Assembly (NCBI RefSeq): GCF_003052515.2
Contig: NZ_QARE02000003.1
Span: forward strand, 248,001 to 312,000
Source: Pseudomonas sp. RIT409
Lineage (GTDB): Bacteria; Pseudomonadota; Gammaproteobacteria; Pseudomonadales; Pseudomonadaceae
Reading direction: 5' to 3'
DNA length: 64,000 nucleotides
The position numbers were made by a program, and so were the translations under genes. Positions 7,795-17,235 of this stretch are shown piece after piece. Numbering within the stretch: the stretch's first letter is position 1; the number at the start of each line of letters is the position of its first letter. The notes under the pieces were generated by a model, which was not told the origin of the DNA, made no database searches, and saw only the letters and a list, made by a program, of their open reading frames with translations.

Positions 7795-9234
7795 ATGTCT
7801 CTTACCCTGACTCAAAACGTAGACATCACACACGATCCCAAGCGTTGGTTCATGTTCGTAATCCTGTTGGTTGGGGCGTTTCTCCCGCCTCTGGATTTCT
7901 TCATCGTGAACGTTGCCCTCCCCTCCATTCAGAAAGATTTGGGGACCGGTTCTTCCGCCGAACAACTGGTGATCTCTTCTTACGCGACGCTCTACGCCGT
8001 CACCCTGATCACAGGCGGGCGGCTGGGTGATCTTTACGGTCGCGGGCGCATGTTTTTCCTGGGACTGGTGGGGTTCGCGGCGGCATCGCTGCTCTGCGGA
8101 CTGGCGACATCGCCGTGGATGTTGATTGCCGGTCGCGCGCTGCAAGGCATTACCGCAGCGGTCATGGCGCCTCAAGCACTCGCCTCGGTGCAGGCGATTT
8201 TTCCAGAAGCTGAAAAACCGCGGGCGCTGAGCATCTATGGCGCCGTATTCGGGCTGGCATCGGTGATAGGTCAGGCGCTGGGCGGCATTCTGATTTCTCT
8301 CAACGTCATGGGAATGGGGTGGCGAGCGATCTTTCTGGTTAACCTGCCCATTGCGTTGTTGGTCGTGGTGTTCGGGATTCCCGTATTCAAGGAAACCCGC
8401 GCGGCGCACGCGAGCAAGCTGGACCTCTGCGGCACTGGGCTGTCGATCCTGACGCTGGGTGCTCTGATCGTCCCCTTGATCGAAGGCCGCGAAGCTGGCT
8501 GGCCGCTGTGGGCGTGGCTGTCGCTGGCTGCAGCCCCCGTTCTGGCCTGGCTGTTCTGGCAATACGAAATCCGTCTGCACCGCGCCGGTGGTACACCTCT
8601 GCTCAATCCTACCGCGCTGAAGGCGCCTGGCCTGGGCCGAGCACTGCTGGTCGCTCTGTGCTTCTATGCGATCGGCGTGTTCTTCCTGTTGTTCTCGATT
8701 TATCTGCAGGGCGCTCTGCACGCCACACCGCTTCACGCTGGTCTGATCTTTCTGCCTTTTGGGGCGGGCTTTCTGCTGGGGCCTTTGTCGACCGGCCCGT
8801 TCAAGCGTCTTTTTGGCGCTTACGTCAATCCTGTGGGCATGGCACTGGAAGTCATCGGATTCCTGGCGCTGGCCTGGCTTGTCTCCACAGTACCGACTGA
8901 CGTCGCTCCGTCTGTCTCACTGCTGGCGGTCATTCTTTTCGTCATCGGATTTGGACAAGGCCTGGCCCTGCCGACGTTGATGCGGATGGTCACAGGAAGG
9001 GTTGCTCCAGCCTACTCGGGCATGATCGCGGGGATCACCAGCGCGACCTTGCAGATCAGTACGTCGCTGAGCGTGGCAGTGATTGGCGGGGTCTTCTATA
9101 CGCTGTCAGGGATGAATACGGACCCCGAGACGATCACCCACGCTTTCCGCGTTTCCGTTCTCTGCATCGCCGCGTTCCTGGCGTTGGGCGCCGGCTTGAG
9201 CTTCAGCCTGCTGCGCCAGCCGTCGGCCACATAA
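7795..9234 (+). CDS. MFS efflux transporter, DHA2 family (14 TM)
   Basis: A 479-residue drug:H+ antiporter of the EmrB/QacA type. The first helix carries the family sequence PPLDFFIVNVALPSIQ, the loop motif GGRLGDLYGRGRM follows TM2, and about fourteen hydrophobic segments can be counted. An AAGGAA stretch precedes ATG 7795. It is directly downstream of the TetR gene with a candidate operator in the gap, so it is probably derepressed by its own substrate. No membrane-fusion partner is nearby, so it likely works alone in the inner membrane. The substrate is unknown. Confidence 0.9.
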   Translation: MSLTLTQNVDITHDPKRWFMFVILLVGAFLPPLDFFIVNVALPSIQKDLGTGSSAEQLVISSYATLYAVTLITGGRLGDLYGRGRMFFLGLVGFAAASLLCGLATSPWMLIAGRALQGITAAVMAPQALASVQAIFPEAEKPRALSIYGAVFGLASVIGQALGGILISLNVMGMGWRAIFLVNLPIALLVVVFGIPVFKETRAAHASKLDLCGTGLSILTLGALIVPLIEGREAGWPLWAWLSLAAAPVLAWLFWQYEIRLHRAGGTPLLNPTALKAPGLGRALLVALCFYAIGVFFLLFSIYLQGALHATPLHAGLIFLPFGAGFLLGPLSTGPFKRLFGAYVNPVGMALEVIGFLALAWLVSTVPTDVAPSVSLLAVILFVIGFGQGLALPTLMRMVTGRVAPAYSGMIAGITSATLQISTSLSVAVIGGVFYTLSGMNTDPETITHAFRVSVLCIAAFLALGAGLSFSLLRQPSAT

Positions 9235-9278
9235 CCCCGCTAGCGGGTGCGTACGATCCCTCAGGCATCGACGCCTCG

Positions 9279-10130
9279 TCAGTCGGACCCGATCATGCTG
9301 GAGGCCAGGTCCGCGAGCGCGCGCAGCCTGTCCATCTGGCGCAGGTCCTGGTGATAGCCCATCCAGATGTCGCGACCCGGCGGCGGCTCGTCCGGGTCCA
9401 GCAGTTGCAGGCCTGGCGTTCGGTCGCCGAGCGGGCGCGGCAGGACCGCCAGTCCGAGGCCGTTCGCACACATCTGGGCCTGCACCGTGCGGCTGCTGCT
9501 GGTGAATACGGTGCGGGCCAGAGGATAGCGCTGCTGCAGCCAATGCACATCGGGATAGTGGGATTGGGCGATATTCATCAATAACAGCCCTGCGCCCTCG
9601 CCATCGGGCTTTGGCGCGGGACTGGCGGCGCTGGCGTAAAGCCCGTAACGCATGGTGGTCAGCTTGCGGTGCACGATGTCGGGTTCGGTAAAAGGCACGA
9701 TGCGAAAGGCAATGTCTGCGTCACGCCGCGCCAGATCGAAGAGTCGATGGCCAGGTATCACCTCGGGCGCGATCAGCGGATACCGTCGAGCCAATTCACG
9801 AAACACCGGCGTCAGCACATACCCGGCGAACCACTCCGCACATGAGATTCGCAACAGCCCTTCAGGCTGATCGCTGTCACCGGCAAGACGACGCTCGATC
9901 GACAGTGCACTCTGCTCCATCTCCTCCGCCAGACCGAGAATCCGTTCGCCGGTGTCCGTGAGCACCAGCCCTTGGACCGTGCGTAGAAACAAGGGCTGGC
10001 CACTGGTCTGTTCAAGCACCTGCAAGCGACGGCCTACCGTGGGGTGACTGACCCCCAACTGCTTCGCAGCAGCGCCTAACGATCCGCTGCGAGCAATCGC
10101 CAGAAAGACCCGCATATCGCTCCAGTCCAT
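9279..10130 (-). CDS. LysR-family transcriptional regulator
   Basis: A 283-residue regulator. The N-terminal winged helix-turn-helix (MRVFLAIARSGSLGAAAKQL, then GVSHPTVGRRLQVLE) belongs to the subgroup with a TVGRR recognition helix, and the effector domain is complete though slightly short. It points away from the Gfo/Idh/MocA gene at its 5' side and towards the end of the efflux gene on the opposite strand, so its target is not obvious. The 200 bases between 10131 and 10330 hold no gene that I can see. Confidence 0.87.
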   Translation of the reverse strand: MDWSDMRVFLAIARSGSLGAAAKQLGVSHPTVGRRLQVLEQTSGQPLFLRTVQGLVLTDTGERILGLAEEMEQSALSIERRLAGDSDQPEGLLRISCAEWFAGYVLTPVFRELARRYPLIAPEVIPGHRLFDLARRDADIAFRIVPFTEPDIVHRKLTTMRYGLYASAASPAPKPDGEGAGLLLMNIAQSHYPDVHWLQQRYPLARTVFTSSSRTVQAQMCANGLGLAVLPRPLGDRTPGLQLLDPDEPPPGRDIWMGYHQDLRQMDRLRALADLASSMIGSD

Positions 10131-10330
10131 TGCCCCACCCCGTGCAGAAAAGAACGACGAGGTTGCAGCATTGACACGCCCGTAGCAATCCCCCAGCGGA
10201 CGTATGAATCGTACCGGTCAGCTCAGCAGCATGACGGGTGACTGGGGAGTTACTGAAAGACGTGGGGATCTGGACGCCTTGATCGGGCCGTGCCGACGCG
10301 CGCCATTCCTCACGCGTCGGCCGTGCTCGA

Positions 10331-11437
10331 TCACTCCGTTGGCGATTCGGTGTTGATGTAAGGCGGCACCTCGGCCAACGCGAACGTTCGCTGTTGTGTC
10401 CTGAGCGGCGGGCGTCTTTGCGCCAAGGGCTCGAGCGTTTGCGCCAGTCCAGTCTCGAGCGCACGCTGTATCGCCATGATCACCCGAACGTCCCGCCAGC
10501 CCTCCTCGCCGTCTGGCTCGGGCGTCTGGTCATTGAGGATGCAGTCGGAAAAATAGGCGGTCTCGCCAGCAAACTGATCAACGACGGGGTTGACGTGTTC
10601 GGTCGTCTCGCCGTTGAGGGTCGCTCGGTAACGGATGGCCACGCCTTCCCCGTACCCGAAGCAGGGCGATGCCTCGATTTCGCCCTGAGTACCGAGCAAC
10701 TGGAAGCGCTCGGTGTCTGGCAGCGTGTAACTCACGGTGAAGTGAGCCAGCCGCTCTTCCGGGAAGCGCAGCGAGACGGTCACCGTGTCCCAAGACTCCA
10801 GAGGTGATCCTGGCGTTTTTGCACCCAACGCCATCACCTCGATCGGCTCGGCGTTGAACAGTTTGCGCACCATGTTCAGTGGGTAAGGCCCCATGTCCGC
10901 AACGGGACCCGCAGCGAAACCGTTTTGGTTGCGATGGTTGCTGGCCTTGACGGTTTGGGCGAATGTCGACGTGAACACGCGCGGGTCACCGAACTCCCCT
11001 TTCTGCACACGCTCGATCATCTCGAGCGTTCCAGGCTCACAATGCAACCGGTACGCGACCATGAGCTTGGCGCCTGTTCGTTCTGCGACGTCCGCCATCT
11101 CACGGCACTCGGCTTGCGTGACAGCCATGGGCTTTTCCAGAAGCACATGGATGCCTGCATGAAGCGCGGGAATCACATACTGGGTGTGCAAAAAATTCGG
11201 CGTCGCAACGTACACGGCGTCAATTTCCCCGGAGGCCAACAGCTTGGGGTACTCCTCGTACGAGTAGGACTTCAGACCATAGACCGAGGCCAAATCCTGC
11301 GCTTTGACCGGATCCCCCGTGACCAGGGCGGTCATCACCGAGTTGTCCGTCTGGCCTACACCCGGCATGAAGGCCCCTTGAGAAATTGACCCGCCTGCTA
11401 CCACCGCGTACCGAATCTTTCCATCTGAGCTAGGCAT
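10331..11437 (-). CDS. Gfo/Idh/MocA-family oxidoreductase
   Basis: A 368-residue NAD(P)-dependent sugar-type dehydrogenase. The Rossmann fold starts at YAVVAGGSISQ, the family hallmark EKP occurs in VLLEKPMAV near residue 104, and the C-terminal alpha/beta domain contains DMGPYPLNM, corresponding to the active-site region of glucose-fructose oxidoreductase-like proteins. A strong AGGAGAAGAGG ribosome-binding site precedes ATG 11437. It shares strand with the LysR gene after it and with codB before it, but 156 bases separate it from codB. The substrate, possibly a sugar or inositol, cannot be assigned. Confidence 0.85.
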   Translation of the reverse strand: MPSSDGKIRYAVVAGGSISQGAFMPGVGQTDNSVMTALVTGDPVKAQDLASVYGLKSYSYEEYPKLLASGEIDAVYVATPNFLHTQYVIPALHAGIHVLLEKPMAVTQAECREMADVAERTGAKLMVAYRLHCEPGTLEMIERVQKGEFGDPRVFTSTFAQTVKASNHRNQNGFAAGPVADMGPYPLNMVRKLFNAEPIEVMALGAKTPGSPLESWDTVTVSLRFPEERLAHFTVSYTLPDTERFQLLGTQGEIEASPCFGYGEGVAIRYRATLNGETTEHVNPVVDQFAGETAYFSDCILNDQTPEPDGEEGWRDVRVIMAIQRALETGLAQTLEPLAQRRPPLRTQQRTFALAEVPPYINTESPTE

Positions 11438-11593
11438 CCTCTTCTCCTGTCGAGTATCAATTGCTCACACAGGAAGTGGGCAAGCCAAGCTCGGCAAGGT
11501 TCCATCTTTGTGGCCGTTCCAATGCTCAACCGCCTGGGCGCACGGTCAGCTCGTCAAGGCCTGAAAGCTTCAGGACCTCCTCCACCATCAGGC

Positions 11594-12859
11594 TCACTGT
11601 TCACCCTGAACGCTGGTCACCGCCGTGTCCCGAGCCCCCATGCGCAGCAGCCCGATGTAGCACACCGCGGCAACCGCGATCCCCACCAGCGGCGCGATCC
11701 AGGGTGAGCAGTACGCGACGATGGCGCCGACGGCATAGGCAATCAAGCCTTTGGCGTTGTAGCGTGGCAATGTGGCGTTGGCCAGCAGGGGGTAACTGCC
11801 GCGATGGCGATACCAGAAGTCAGCCATGATGACGCCGCCCACGGGAGGGATGATCGAACCGAGCAGGACGAGAAAAGGAATGAGCATTTCGTACATGCCG
11901 CCGATCGCCAGAATGACGCCCACACCCGCCGCGATCAAGGTCATCGTGCGGCGTCTTTCGCTTCGCACTAGATGGCAGGCAGCGGCCGCCACGTTGTAGA
12001 TCGTCGGCCCCTGGATCGTCCACAGGTTCAGACACAGCATGACCACGGCCGCGAATGACAAGCCCTGGAGCATCATCACCTCAACGATGTCGGCCTGCTG
12101 ATAGACGACTGCGCACCAGGCGCCTGCCACGACCATCAAGCCATTGCCCAGCAGAAAACTGACGACGCTGGCAATGATCGCCACGCGCCCAGTGCGGGAA
12201 AGCCGCGTCCAGTTGGTGGCCTGCGTCGCGCCACTGGCGAACGTGCCGAACACCATGGTCACCGCAGCGGAAAAGGTCATGGTCTCGTGCGGAATCACCG
12301 CCGAGAGGCCTTTGAACCCGCCGATGTCGTGCGTGGCGATGTACATCGAAATGATCAACAAGATGAACATCAGGGGCACCGAGAGGCGCGAAAGGATGTC
12401 CAGGCCTTTGTAACCGACGATGGCGGTGATGCTGAAACCAAAGCCGAACAGAATCATCAGCGGGAGCGTCAGGCCCTCGGCCAGCCCGAGCATCTTCACC
12501 AGCACGATGGCGACGGTGGCCGTGCCCCAGGCATACCAGCCCAGTTCGGCAAACCCCAGCAGAAAGTCCGAGAGCCGGCTTCCCGCTTCCCCGAAACAGA
12601 AGCGCCCCATCAACACCGTGTTCAGCCCACTGCGCGACGCGATGAACGCCAGTGCGGCAGCGTAGATCGCGAGCAGGGTGTTCCCGATCGTGGCAATCCA
12701 CAGCATGTCCGTAAATGAAAAGGCCATGCCCAACTTGCCACCTGCAAACATGGTCCCGGTAAAGAACGTGAAACTGAACAGCACCATGGAAATGGATAAC
12801 AGCCCCTTTCGCGCGGACGGTGGGGCTTCACTTAAGGGAAAATCGCCGGATGAGCTCAT
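11594..12859 (-). CDS. codB: Cytosine/purine permease, NCS1 family (CodB-like)
   Basis: A 421-residue permease close in length to E. coli CodB (419 residues) and alike in the N-terminal SARKGLLS segment, the TFFTGTMFAGGKLG first helix, and IPPVGGVIMADFW near the C-terminus. About twelve membrane helices are visible. ATG 12859 is chosen because AGGAGCAGG stands just upstream; the frame stays open to 13075 without family similarity. No cytosine deaminase gene (codA) is adjacent, unlike the E. coli operon. Upstream on the same strand, after 260 bases without a gene, is a diguanylate cyclase with a pyrimidine-binding-type sensor domain. Substrate is inferred from family; other nucleobases are possible. 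Confidence 0.8.
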   Translation of the reverse strand: MSSSGDFPLSEAPPSARKGLLSISMVLFSFTFFTGTMFAGGKLGMAFSFTDMLWIATIGNTLLAIYAAALAFIASRSGLNTVLMGRFCFGEAGSRLSDFLLGFAELGWYAWGTATVAIVLVKMLGLAEGLTLPLMILFGFGFSITAIVGYKGLDILSRLSVPLMFILLIISMYIATHDIGGFKGLSAVIPHETMTFSAAVTMVFGTFASGATQATNWTRLSRTGRVAIIASVVSFLLGNGLMVVAGAWCAVVYQQADIVEVMMLQGLSFAAVVMLCLNLWTIQGPTIYNVAAAACHLVRSERRRTMTLIAAGVGVILAIGGMYEMLIPFLVLLGSIIPPVGGVIMADFWYRHRGSYPLLANATLPRYNAKGLIAYAVGAIVAYCSPWIAPLVGIAVAAVCYIGLLRMGARDTAVTSVQGEQ

Positions 12860-13119
12860 GTACCTGCTCCTGTTCAAGTGCGTTTGATTGAGTGATCGCG
12901 CGCTCAAGGAGAGCAAATAGCAGGCCCGTTTCAGACGGCCTGAAAACGGCGGTATCGGACTCTTTATTCCGTCGAGGATGTGCTGGCCGCACTGGGTTGA
13001 GGCGTTGCGCACTGTTTGAGGACAAGCCCTCTGATCGAGACGGCACCGGAAACAAGGAGGAAAAGGCTGAGGCAAGGTTGTAGCGGTCAGGGACGCGAGG
13101 CCATGGACGAAAGACCGAT

Positions 13120-14724
13120 TCAGGCCCGTGCCGCGGTACTGGCCTTGGTTTCGAACATGGCGGTGTCGGCCTTGAAAATCAGATCGTCGAGGCCCTCACC
13201 CGCTTCCGGATACCACGCCACGCCCAGGCTGGCGCTGACCTTGATCAGGCTGTTGTTCCAGGTCATCGGTTCGGCGACGGCCGTGCAGATGTCCTGGGTG
13301 ATGCGCTGGATTTCACTGCGCGCATGGGCCCCCTCAAGCAGCACGACGAATTCATCACCCCCTACCCGCGCGGCGATATCGGAGGGACGAATACTGGATT
13401 TGATCGCCTCGGCGGCGTGGATGAGAATCGCATCGCCCGCCTGATGGCCGAAACAGTCGTTGACTTGCTTGAAGTGGTTCAAGTCGATGTAACACAGCGC
13501 GAGGTGCGCGCCACGCCGCTTTGCAGCGAGCAGCTTCTCAGTGGCGAAGGGAATGAAACTATTGCGATTCGGCAAGCCCGTCAGGCTGTCATAGAAAGCC
13601 AGTTTGTGGACTTCCTGTTCGGCGAGTTTGCGTCGCTTGATCTCGTTGCGCAGTTGGCGCTGCACGTTCAGGAGAATCAAGGTGAACGTCAGTGCGATTC
13701 CACAGCCGATACTGACCAGGACGATGGTCTTGCGCAGGCGCTCGACGAGTTGAGGCGGACTGGGGTCGTAGATGAAGTTCTCCAGGCCGTCGATCGAGGT
13801 GACCATGCCCAGGTCGAGAAAGGTTTCTGCCATTCGCTGCCAGCGGCCTGGGTTCATATGGCCGATCTCAATCAGGTCGGACAGCACCAGCGGCCGCATG
13901 GCCTGGGCCTCGTACTGCAAGTGCGCACGGCTTTTCTTGACCGAATACTGGTTGATCAGCAGGTCGATGATTTGCTCGGGGTTGTCCATTGCGTAGCGCC
14001 AGCCCCGCAGGGTGGCGCGCCGGAACGCTTCAACCCGTTGTGGATGTTCGTCGATCTCGGCCTGGCTGGTGAACAGGATGTCGCTGTAGAAATCGATCCC
14101 GTAGGTGACGGGAGAGATCACGTTGTAGTCCACGCCGCGCTGCTGAAGGTAGAAAGGTTCGTTGGTCAGGTACGAATTGAAGGCCGTCACCTTTCCGTTG
14201 GCCAGGTCCTCGATCTGGTAACTGCTGGGTAGCAGGTTGAGTTTGTCGAGGGGTATCCCCTCACTGCGGAACATTGCCAGGAAGTCGGCGTCGGTCTGCT
14301 CACCCATCAGCATCACAGGCTTGCCGATGAGATCGTGCACCGTGCGAACCTGCTGGTCCGTGCGCGCCAGCAGAACGGAGGGCGAGTGTTGAAAAATCAC
14401 CGCCAGCGCGACCAAAGGCTTTCCATGCAGGCGCGCATACAGCAGTTCGCTGTTGGCTTCGCCGTACTGGGCACGCCCGGAAAGCACTTCTTCGACCGGT
14501 GTGACGCTGGGGCCGCCTTCGTGCAGGCGCACCTCCAGCCCTTCCTCGCGGTAATACCCCTGCGCAATGGCAGCGTAGTACCCGGCGAACTGGAACTGGT
14601 GTTTCCATCGCAGTTGTACATCGATAGTGTGGGCGGAGCTCTCACGCTGTGTGACGGAGCTGGCCCACGCCGCCTGCGCCCAGAGCAGCACGATACTCAA
14701 TAACAGAGGCAACCGAACCGACAT
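13120..14724 (-). CDS. Diguanylate cyclase with periplasmic THI5/NMT1-like sensor domain
   Basis: A 534-residue membrane sensor enzyme. Residues 1-22 form a signal peptide; about 33-260 are an NMT1/THI5-type periplasmic binding domain with the hallmark RWKHQFQFAGYYAA; a membrane helix (IVLVSIGCGIALTFTLILL) lies near 330; a GGDEF domain fills the rest. The active site GGDEF is intact and preceded at the right distance by RPSD, an inhibitory RxxD I-site. It should therefore make cyclic di-GMP and be product-inhibited. ATG 14724 has an AGGAGAGG site; the frame is open to 14775. NMT1/THI5 domains bind thiamine-pyrimidine precursors and related molecules, and codB lies next downstream, so pyrimidine sensing is a reasonable inference. 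Confidence 0.85.
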   Translation of the reverse strand: MSVRLPLLLSIVLLWAQAAWASSVTQRESSAHTIDVQLRWKHQFQFAGYYAAIAQGYYREEGLEVRLHEGGPSVTPVEEVLSGRAQYGEANSELLYARLHGKPLVALAVIFQHSPSVLLARTDQQVRTVHDLIGKPVMLMGEQTDADFLAMFRSEGIPLDKLNLLPSSYQIEDLANGKVTAFNSYLTNEPFYLQQRGVDYNVISPVTYGIDFYSDILFTSQAEIDEHPQRVEAFRRATLRGWRYAMDNPEQIIDLLINQYSVKKSRAHLQYEAQAMRPLVLSDLIEIGHMNPGRWQRMAETFLDLGMVTSIDGLENFIYDPSPPQLVERLRKTIVLVSIGCGIALTFTLILLNVQRQLRNEIKRRKLAEQEVHKLAFYDSLTGLPNRNSFIPFATEKLLAAKRRGAHLALCYIDLNHFKQVNDCFGHQAGDAILIHAAEAIKSSIRPSDIAARVGGDEFVVLLEGAHARSEIQRITQDICTAVAEPMTWNNSLIKVSASLGVAWYPEAGEGLDDLIFKADTAMFETKASTAARA

Positions 14725-15055
14725 GAACCTCTCCTGCGGGCCTGGCATGTGAAAACAGCCACGGAGGCTGGGCATCGTGACTGTCTATGCGTCACGCTGA
14801 ACGTTCGGCGAACCAAGCGGGGAGCGGCATTGTGGCATCACCGATGCAGCGCCAGCAATCGCGAACCTGACAACAGCGACGTACGCAAAGGTTTTACCGG
14901 CTCATGGACTGCGTCAGCGCGATGCAGGGGGCATGCCAGCGACGAAATGAATCGCTGGGCACGTACAGGAAGGGAGTTTCAGCGCCCGCGAACGGGCGCG
15001 ACGCTCTTTTGCAGGCCGCACGCGTCGTCGGTCGATGACTCGCGCGGTGATAGGG
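14725..15055. other. Gene-free interval
   Basis: This 331-base stretch lies between the start of the diguanylate cyclase gene and the 3' end of the truncated RND outer-membrane gene, both on the minus strand. I see no open frame with family similarity, no clear terminator hairpin with a T-run and no palindrome longer than a few bases. It should hold the promoter of the cyclase gene. Confidence 0.5.
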
Positions 15056-15520
15056 TCAATTCGCCGCCTGAACGCTCGCCCCGTCCCAGCCGCCGCCGAT
15101 CGAGCGATACAGCGACACGACAGCGCGGGTCGAATCGCTTTGCGTGCTGCTCAGGCTGTCCCGGGCGACCAGCAGCTCACGATTGGCGTCCAGCACATCG
15201 GTGAGGGTGATGGCCCCTGATTTATAGGCCCGCTCGGACAGATCCCGAGCCCGGGTCAGTGCCACGACCTCGTCGGCGAGCTCCTTGCGGCGCTCTTCGG
15301 TCTGCGCCACCGTTACCAGGGCATTTTCGACGTCTTCGCAGCCTCTGAGCACCGATTGCCGGTAGCGCGCCAGCGCCTCGGCGTGCTCGCCTTTCGCGTT
15401 GGCAACCTCGGCGTCGATCTTGCCGAAGTCGAACAACCGCCAGCGAACCAGACCGCCGATAGAAGGCTGGAAGGCCTGCGAGGTGAACAAACGCATCTGC
15501 GCAGCGCTTCCAGGCACCCG
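15056..15520 (-). pseudogene. C-terminal fragment of an RND efflux outer-membrane lipoprotein (OprM/NodT type)
   Basis: About 155 residues match the last third of TolC-like RND outer-membrane factors: VRWRLFDFGKIDAEVANAKG, ALARYRQSVLRGCEDVENAL, and the helix pair leading to SGAITLTDVLDANRELLVARDSL. The lipid-attachment N-terminus and first repeat are missing; the sequence instead runs into the control region of the TetR gene at 15570. The frame is open to 15604, but the first residues look unrelated. No membrane-fusion or RND pump gene is nearby. A deletion of the 5' part, with the regulator left behind, is the simplest reading. Confidence 0.75.
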
Positions 15521-15535
15521 GCCCGGCGAGGCGGC

Positions 15536-15541
15536 TATAAT
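15536..15541 (+). promoter_or_regulatory. Consensus -10 box for the TetR gene
   Basis: A perfect TATAAT stands 28 bases before the ATG of the TetR regulator at 15570. The matching -35 region would fall at about 15513-15518, at the edge of the truncated outer-membrane gene on the other strand, and has no good TTGACA match. Confidence 0.45.
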
Positions 15542-15569
15542 TCGCATCGCCCCGCAGCGCGAGAACATT

Positions 15570-16151
15570 ATGAAAGTCACGAAAGAACGACGAGAGCTGA
15601 ACAAGGAAAAGATCCTGACGGCAGCGTCCCGTCTCTACCGCGAACATGGAATAGAAGGTATCGGGATCGGCGAACTCTCCAAATCCGTGGGGCTTACCCA
15701 CGGCGGGTTCTACCGGCAATTTCCCCAAGGCAAGGACCAACTGGTCGCCGAAGCCATCCAACGCACATTCGATGAATACTGTGAATTTTGGAGCACCCTG
15801 ACATCAGCGAGTGAGGTGGTGCACAGCTACGTCAACCATGAACACTGCCAGAGCAAGCATGACGCCTGCCCTATCCCAACGCTGGCGGCCGATGTCGCCC
15901 GGGTAGGCGGCGCGCCCCGTGAGGCCTATACCCGCGGCGTCAAACGCATGGTCGAGCTGCTCATGGCGAAAAAAGGCGACCTGGTTGAAGGCACCTCGGA
16001 AAAGCAAGCGATGCAGATGCTGGCTTCGGCGGCGGGTGCCATGATCATCGCGCGGGCTTCCAGTTGTCCCGAGTTGGCTGAAAAGTTCATGGCTGCCGTG
16101 CTGGAACAGTGGGACGCGCCGTCACCCGCGCCGGAGGTAATTCGAGACTGA
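15570..16151 (+). CDS. TetR/AcrR-family transcriptional regulator
   Basis: A 193-residue regulator. The helix-turn-helix covers about residues 10-55 (RLYREHGIEGIGIGELSKSV, then GLTHGGFYRQF). The C-terminal domain carries ACPIPTLAADVAR, the conserved CP-x2-L segment of a subfamily often controlling efflux pumps. ATG 15570 begins MKVTKERRELN; the frame is open to 15399 but those residues lie inside the opposing outer-membrane fragment. It is head-to-head with that truncated gene, as expected for the local repressor of an efflux operon that has since been lost. Its remaining targets are unknown. Confidence 0.88.
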   Translation: MKVTKERRELNKEKILTAASRLYREHGIEGIGIGELSKSVGLTHGGFYRQFPQGKDQLVAEAIQRTFDEYCEFWSTLTSASEVVHSYVNHEHCQSKHDACPIPTLAADVARVGGAPREAYTRGVKRMVELLMAKKGDLVEGTSEKQAMQMLASAAGAMIIARASSCPELAEKFMAAVLEQWDAPSPAPEVIRD

Positions 16152-16247
16152 CGCGCGCGGATTGATCACGAACGCTGTGGGGAGGGGATCGTCTATGATG
16201 AGCAGACATTCATACCGGGCGCCCTTGCCCTCCGTCGGAAACCCGCC

Positions 16248-17153
16248 ATGCGCTATCTGCCACCGACCGCCAGCCTGCGTGCATTCGAGGTCGCTACGCG
16301 GCACGCCACCTTCACCTCGGCGTCCGAGGAATTGCATATCACCCAAAGCGCCGTCAGCCATCAACTCAAGCACCTCGAGAGCCTCTGGGGCTTGAAATTG
16401 TTCGAGCGTGGCAAGGCGCTGACCCTGACCCCGGCGGGCGCGGCCCTTGCGCCCATCGTGAGGGAGTTTTTCATGAACCTGGAGGCCACCCTCGCCGATC
16501 TGCGCGAGCAGAAAGGCAGGGTCAGGCTCAAGGTCAGCACCACCTATTCCTACGCACTGAAGTGGCTGTTGCCACGATTGCCGAGCCTGGCCCAGCAACA
16601 CCCCGACATCCTGGTGACGCTGGACACCACTGATGAGGCGATCAAGTTTTCGCGCACCGACCCGGACGTCGCAATCCGCCTCGGGCCAGGTCATTACCCG
16701 AACCTGTTCTCCGAGTTCCTGTTTCGCGAGCACATCTTTCCGGTGGCCAGCCCCGATCTGCTCAAGCGCTTTGGCCAGCCCCGGCAGCCGGCTGAACTGC
16801 TGCGCTACCCGCTGTTGACCCGCGATGGCGCCGACCTGGTGCCCAAATGGGAGGTGTGGTTCCAGCACGTCGGGCTGAGCGTTTCATCCCTTCAGGAAAG
16901 TGTCCGGTTCGCCGACACCAACATGACGGTGGAGGCGGCCTTGCTGGGGCAAGGCGTGGCGCTGGTTCGCAGTGGCCATGTGGAGGCGCAGATTGCCGAT
17001 GGCAGCCTGGTTAGGTTGTTCGACGTGCCATTCCCCTCCCCGGTCGCTTACTACTTCGTCTGCCCGAAAGGTATTGAAGCTCAGCCTCATATCGTCAGCT
17101 TCCGTCAATGGTTGAGCGAACAATCGGCCGAGGCCCAACGTGCATACGGGTAA
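16248..17153 (+). CDS. LysR-family regulator, GcvA-like
   Basis: A 301-residue regulator whose N-terminus (PPTASLRAFEVATRHATFTS, then EELHITQSAVSHQLKHLE) has the GcvA/AmpR-group form. The effector domain is complete, with the typical VALVRSGHVEAQI segment near residue 245. It is followed on the same strand by an EamA-type transporter after 82 bases and then an SDR, so it may control their transcription, although LysR genes are usually divergent from their targets. No T-N11-A operator is obvious in the 17154-17235 gap. Confidence 0.87.
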   Translation: MRYLPPTASLRAFEVATRHATFTSASEELHITQSAVSHQLKHLESLWGLKLFERGKALTLTPAGAALAPIVREFFMNLEATLADLREQKGRVRLKVSTTYSYALKWLLPRLPSLAQQHPDILVTLDTTDEAIKFSRTDPDVAIRLGPGHYPNLFSEFLFREHIFPVASPDLLKRFGQPRQPAELLRYPLLTRDGADLVPKWEVWFQHVGLSVSSLQESVRFADTNMTVEAALLGQGVALVRSGHVEAQIADGSLVRLFDVPFPSPVAYYFVCPKGIEAQPHIVSFRQWLSEQSAEAQRAYG

Positions 17154-17235
17154 CGAATCGAGCATGAGCTTTTGTTCATGATCGGATGAAGAGACTTCGC
17201 TGTCATGGCGCTGGATCATCGGCCTAACATGGCCC

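Noticed and set aside
13324..14232. 302-residue plus-strand frame over the diguanylate cyclase gene
   Set aside because: Antisense to an intact GGDEF protein; composition is typical of a shadow frame.
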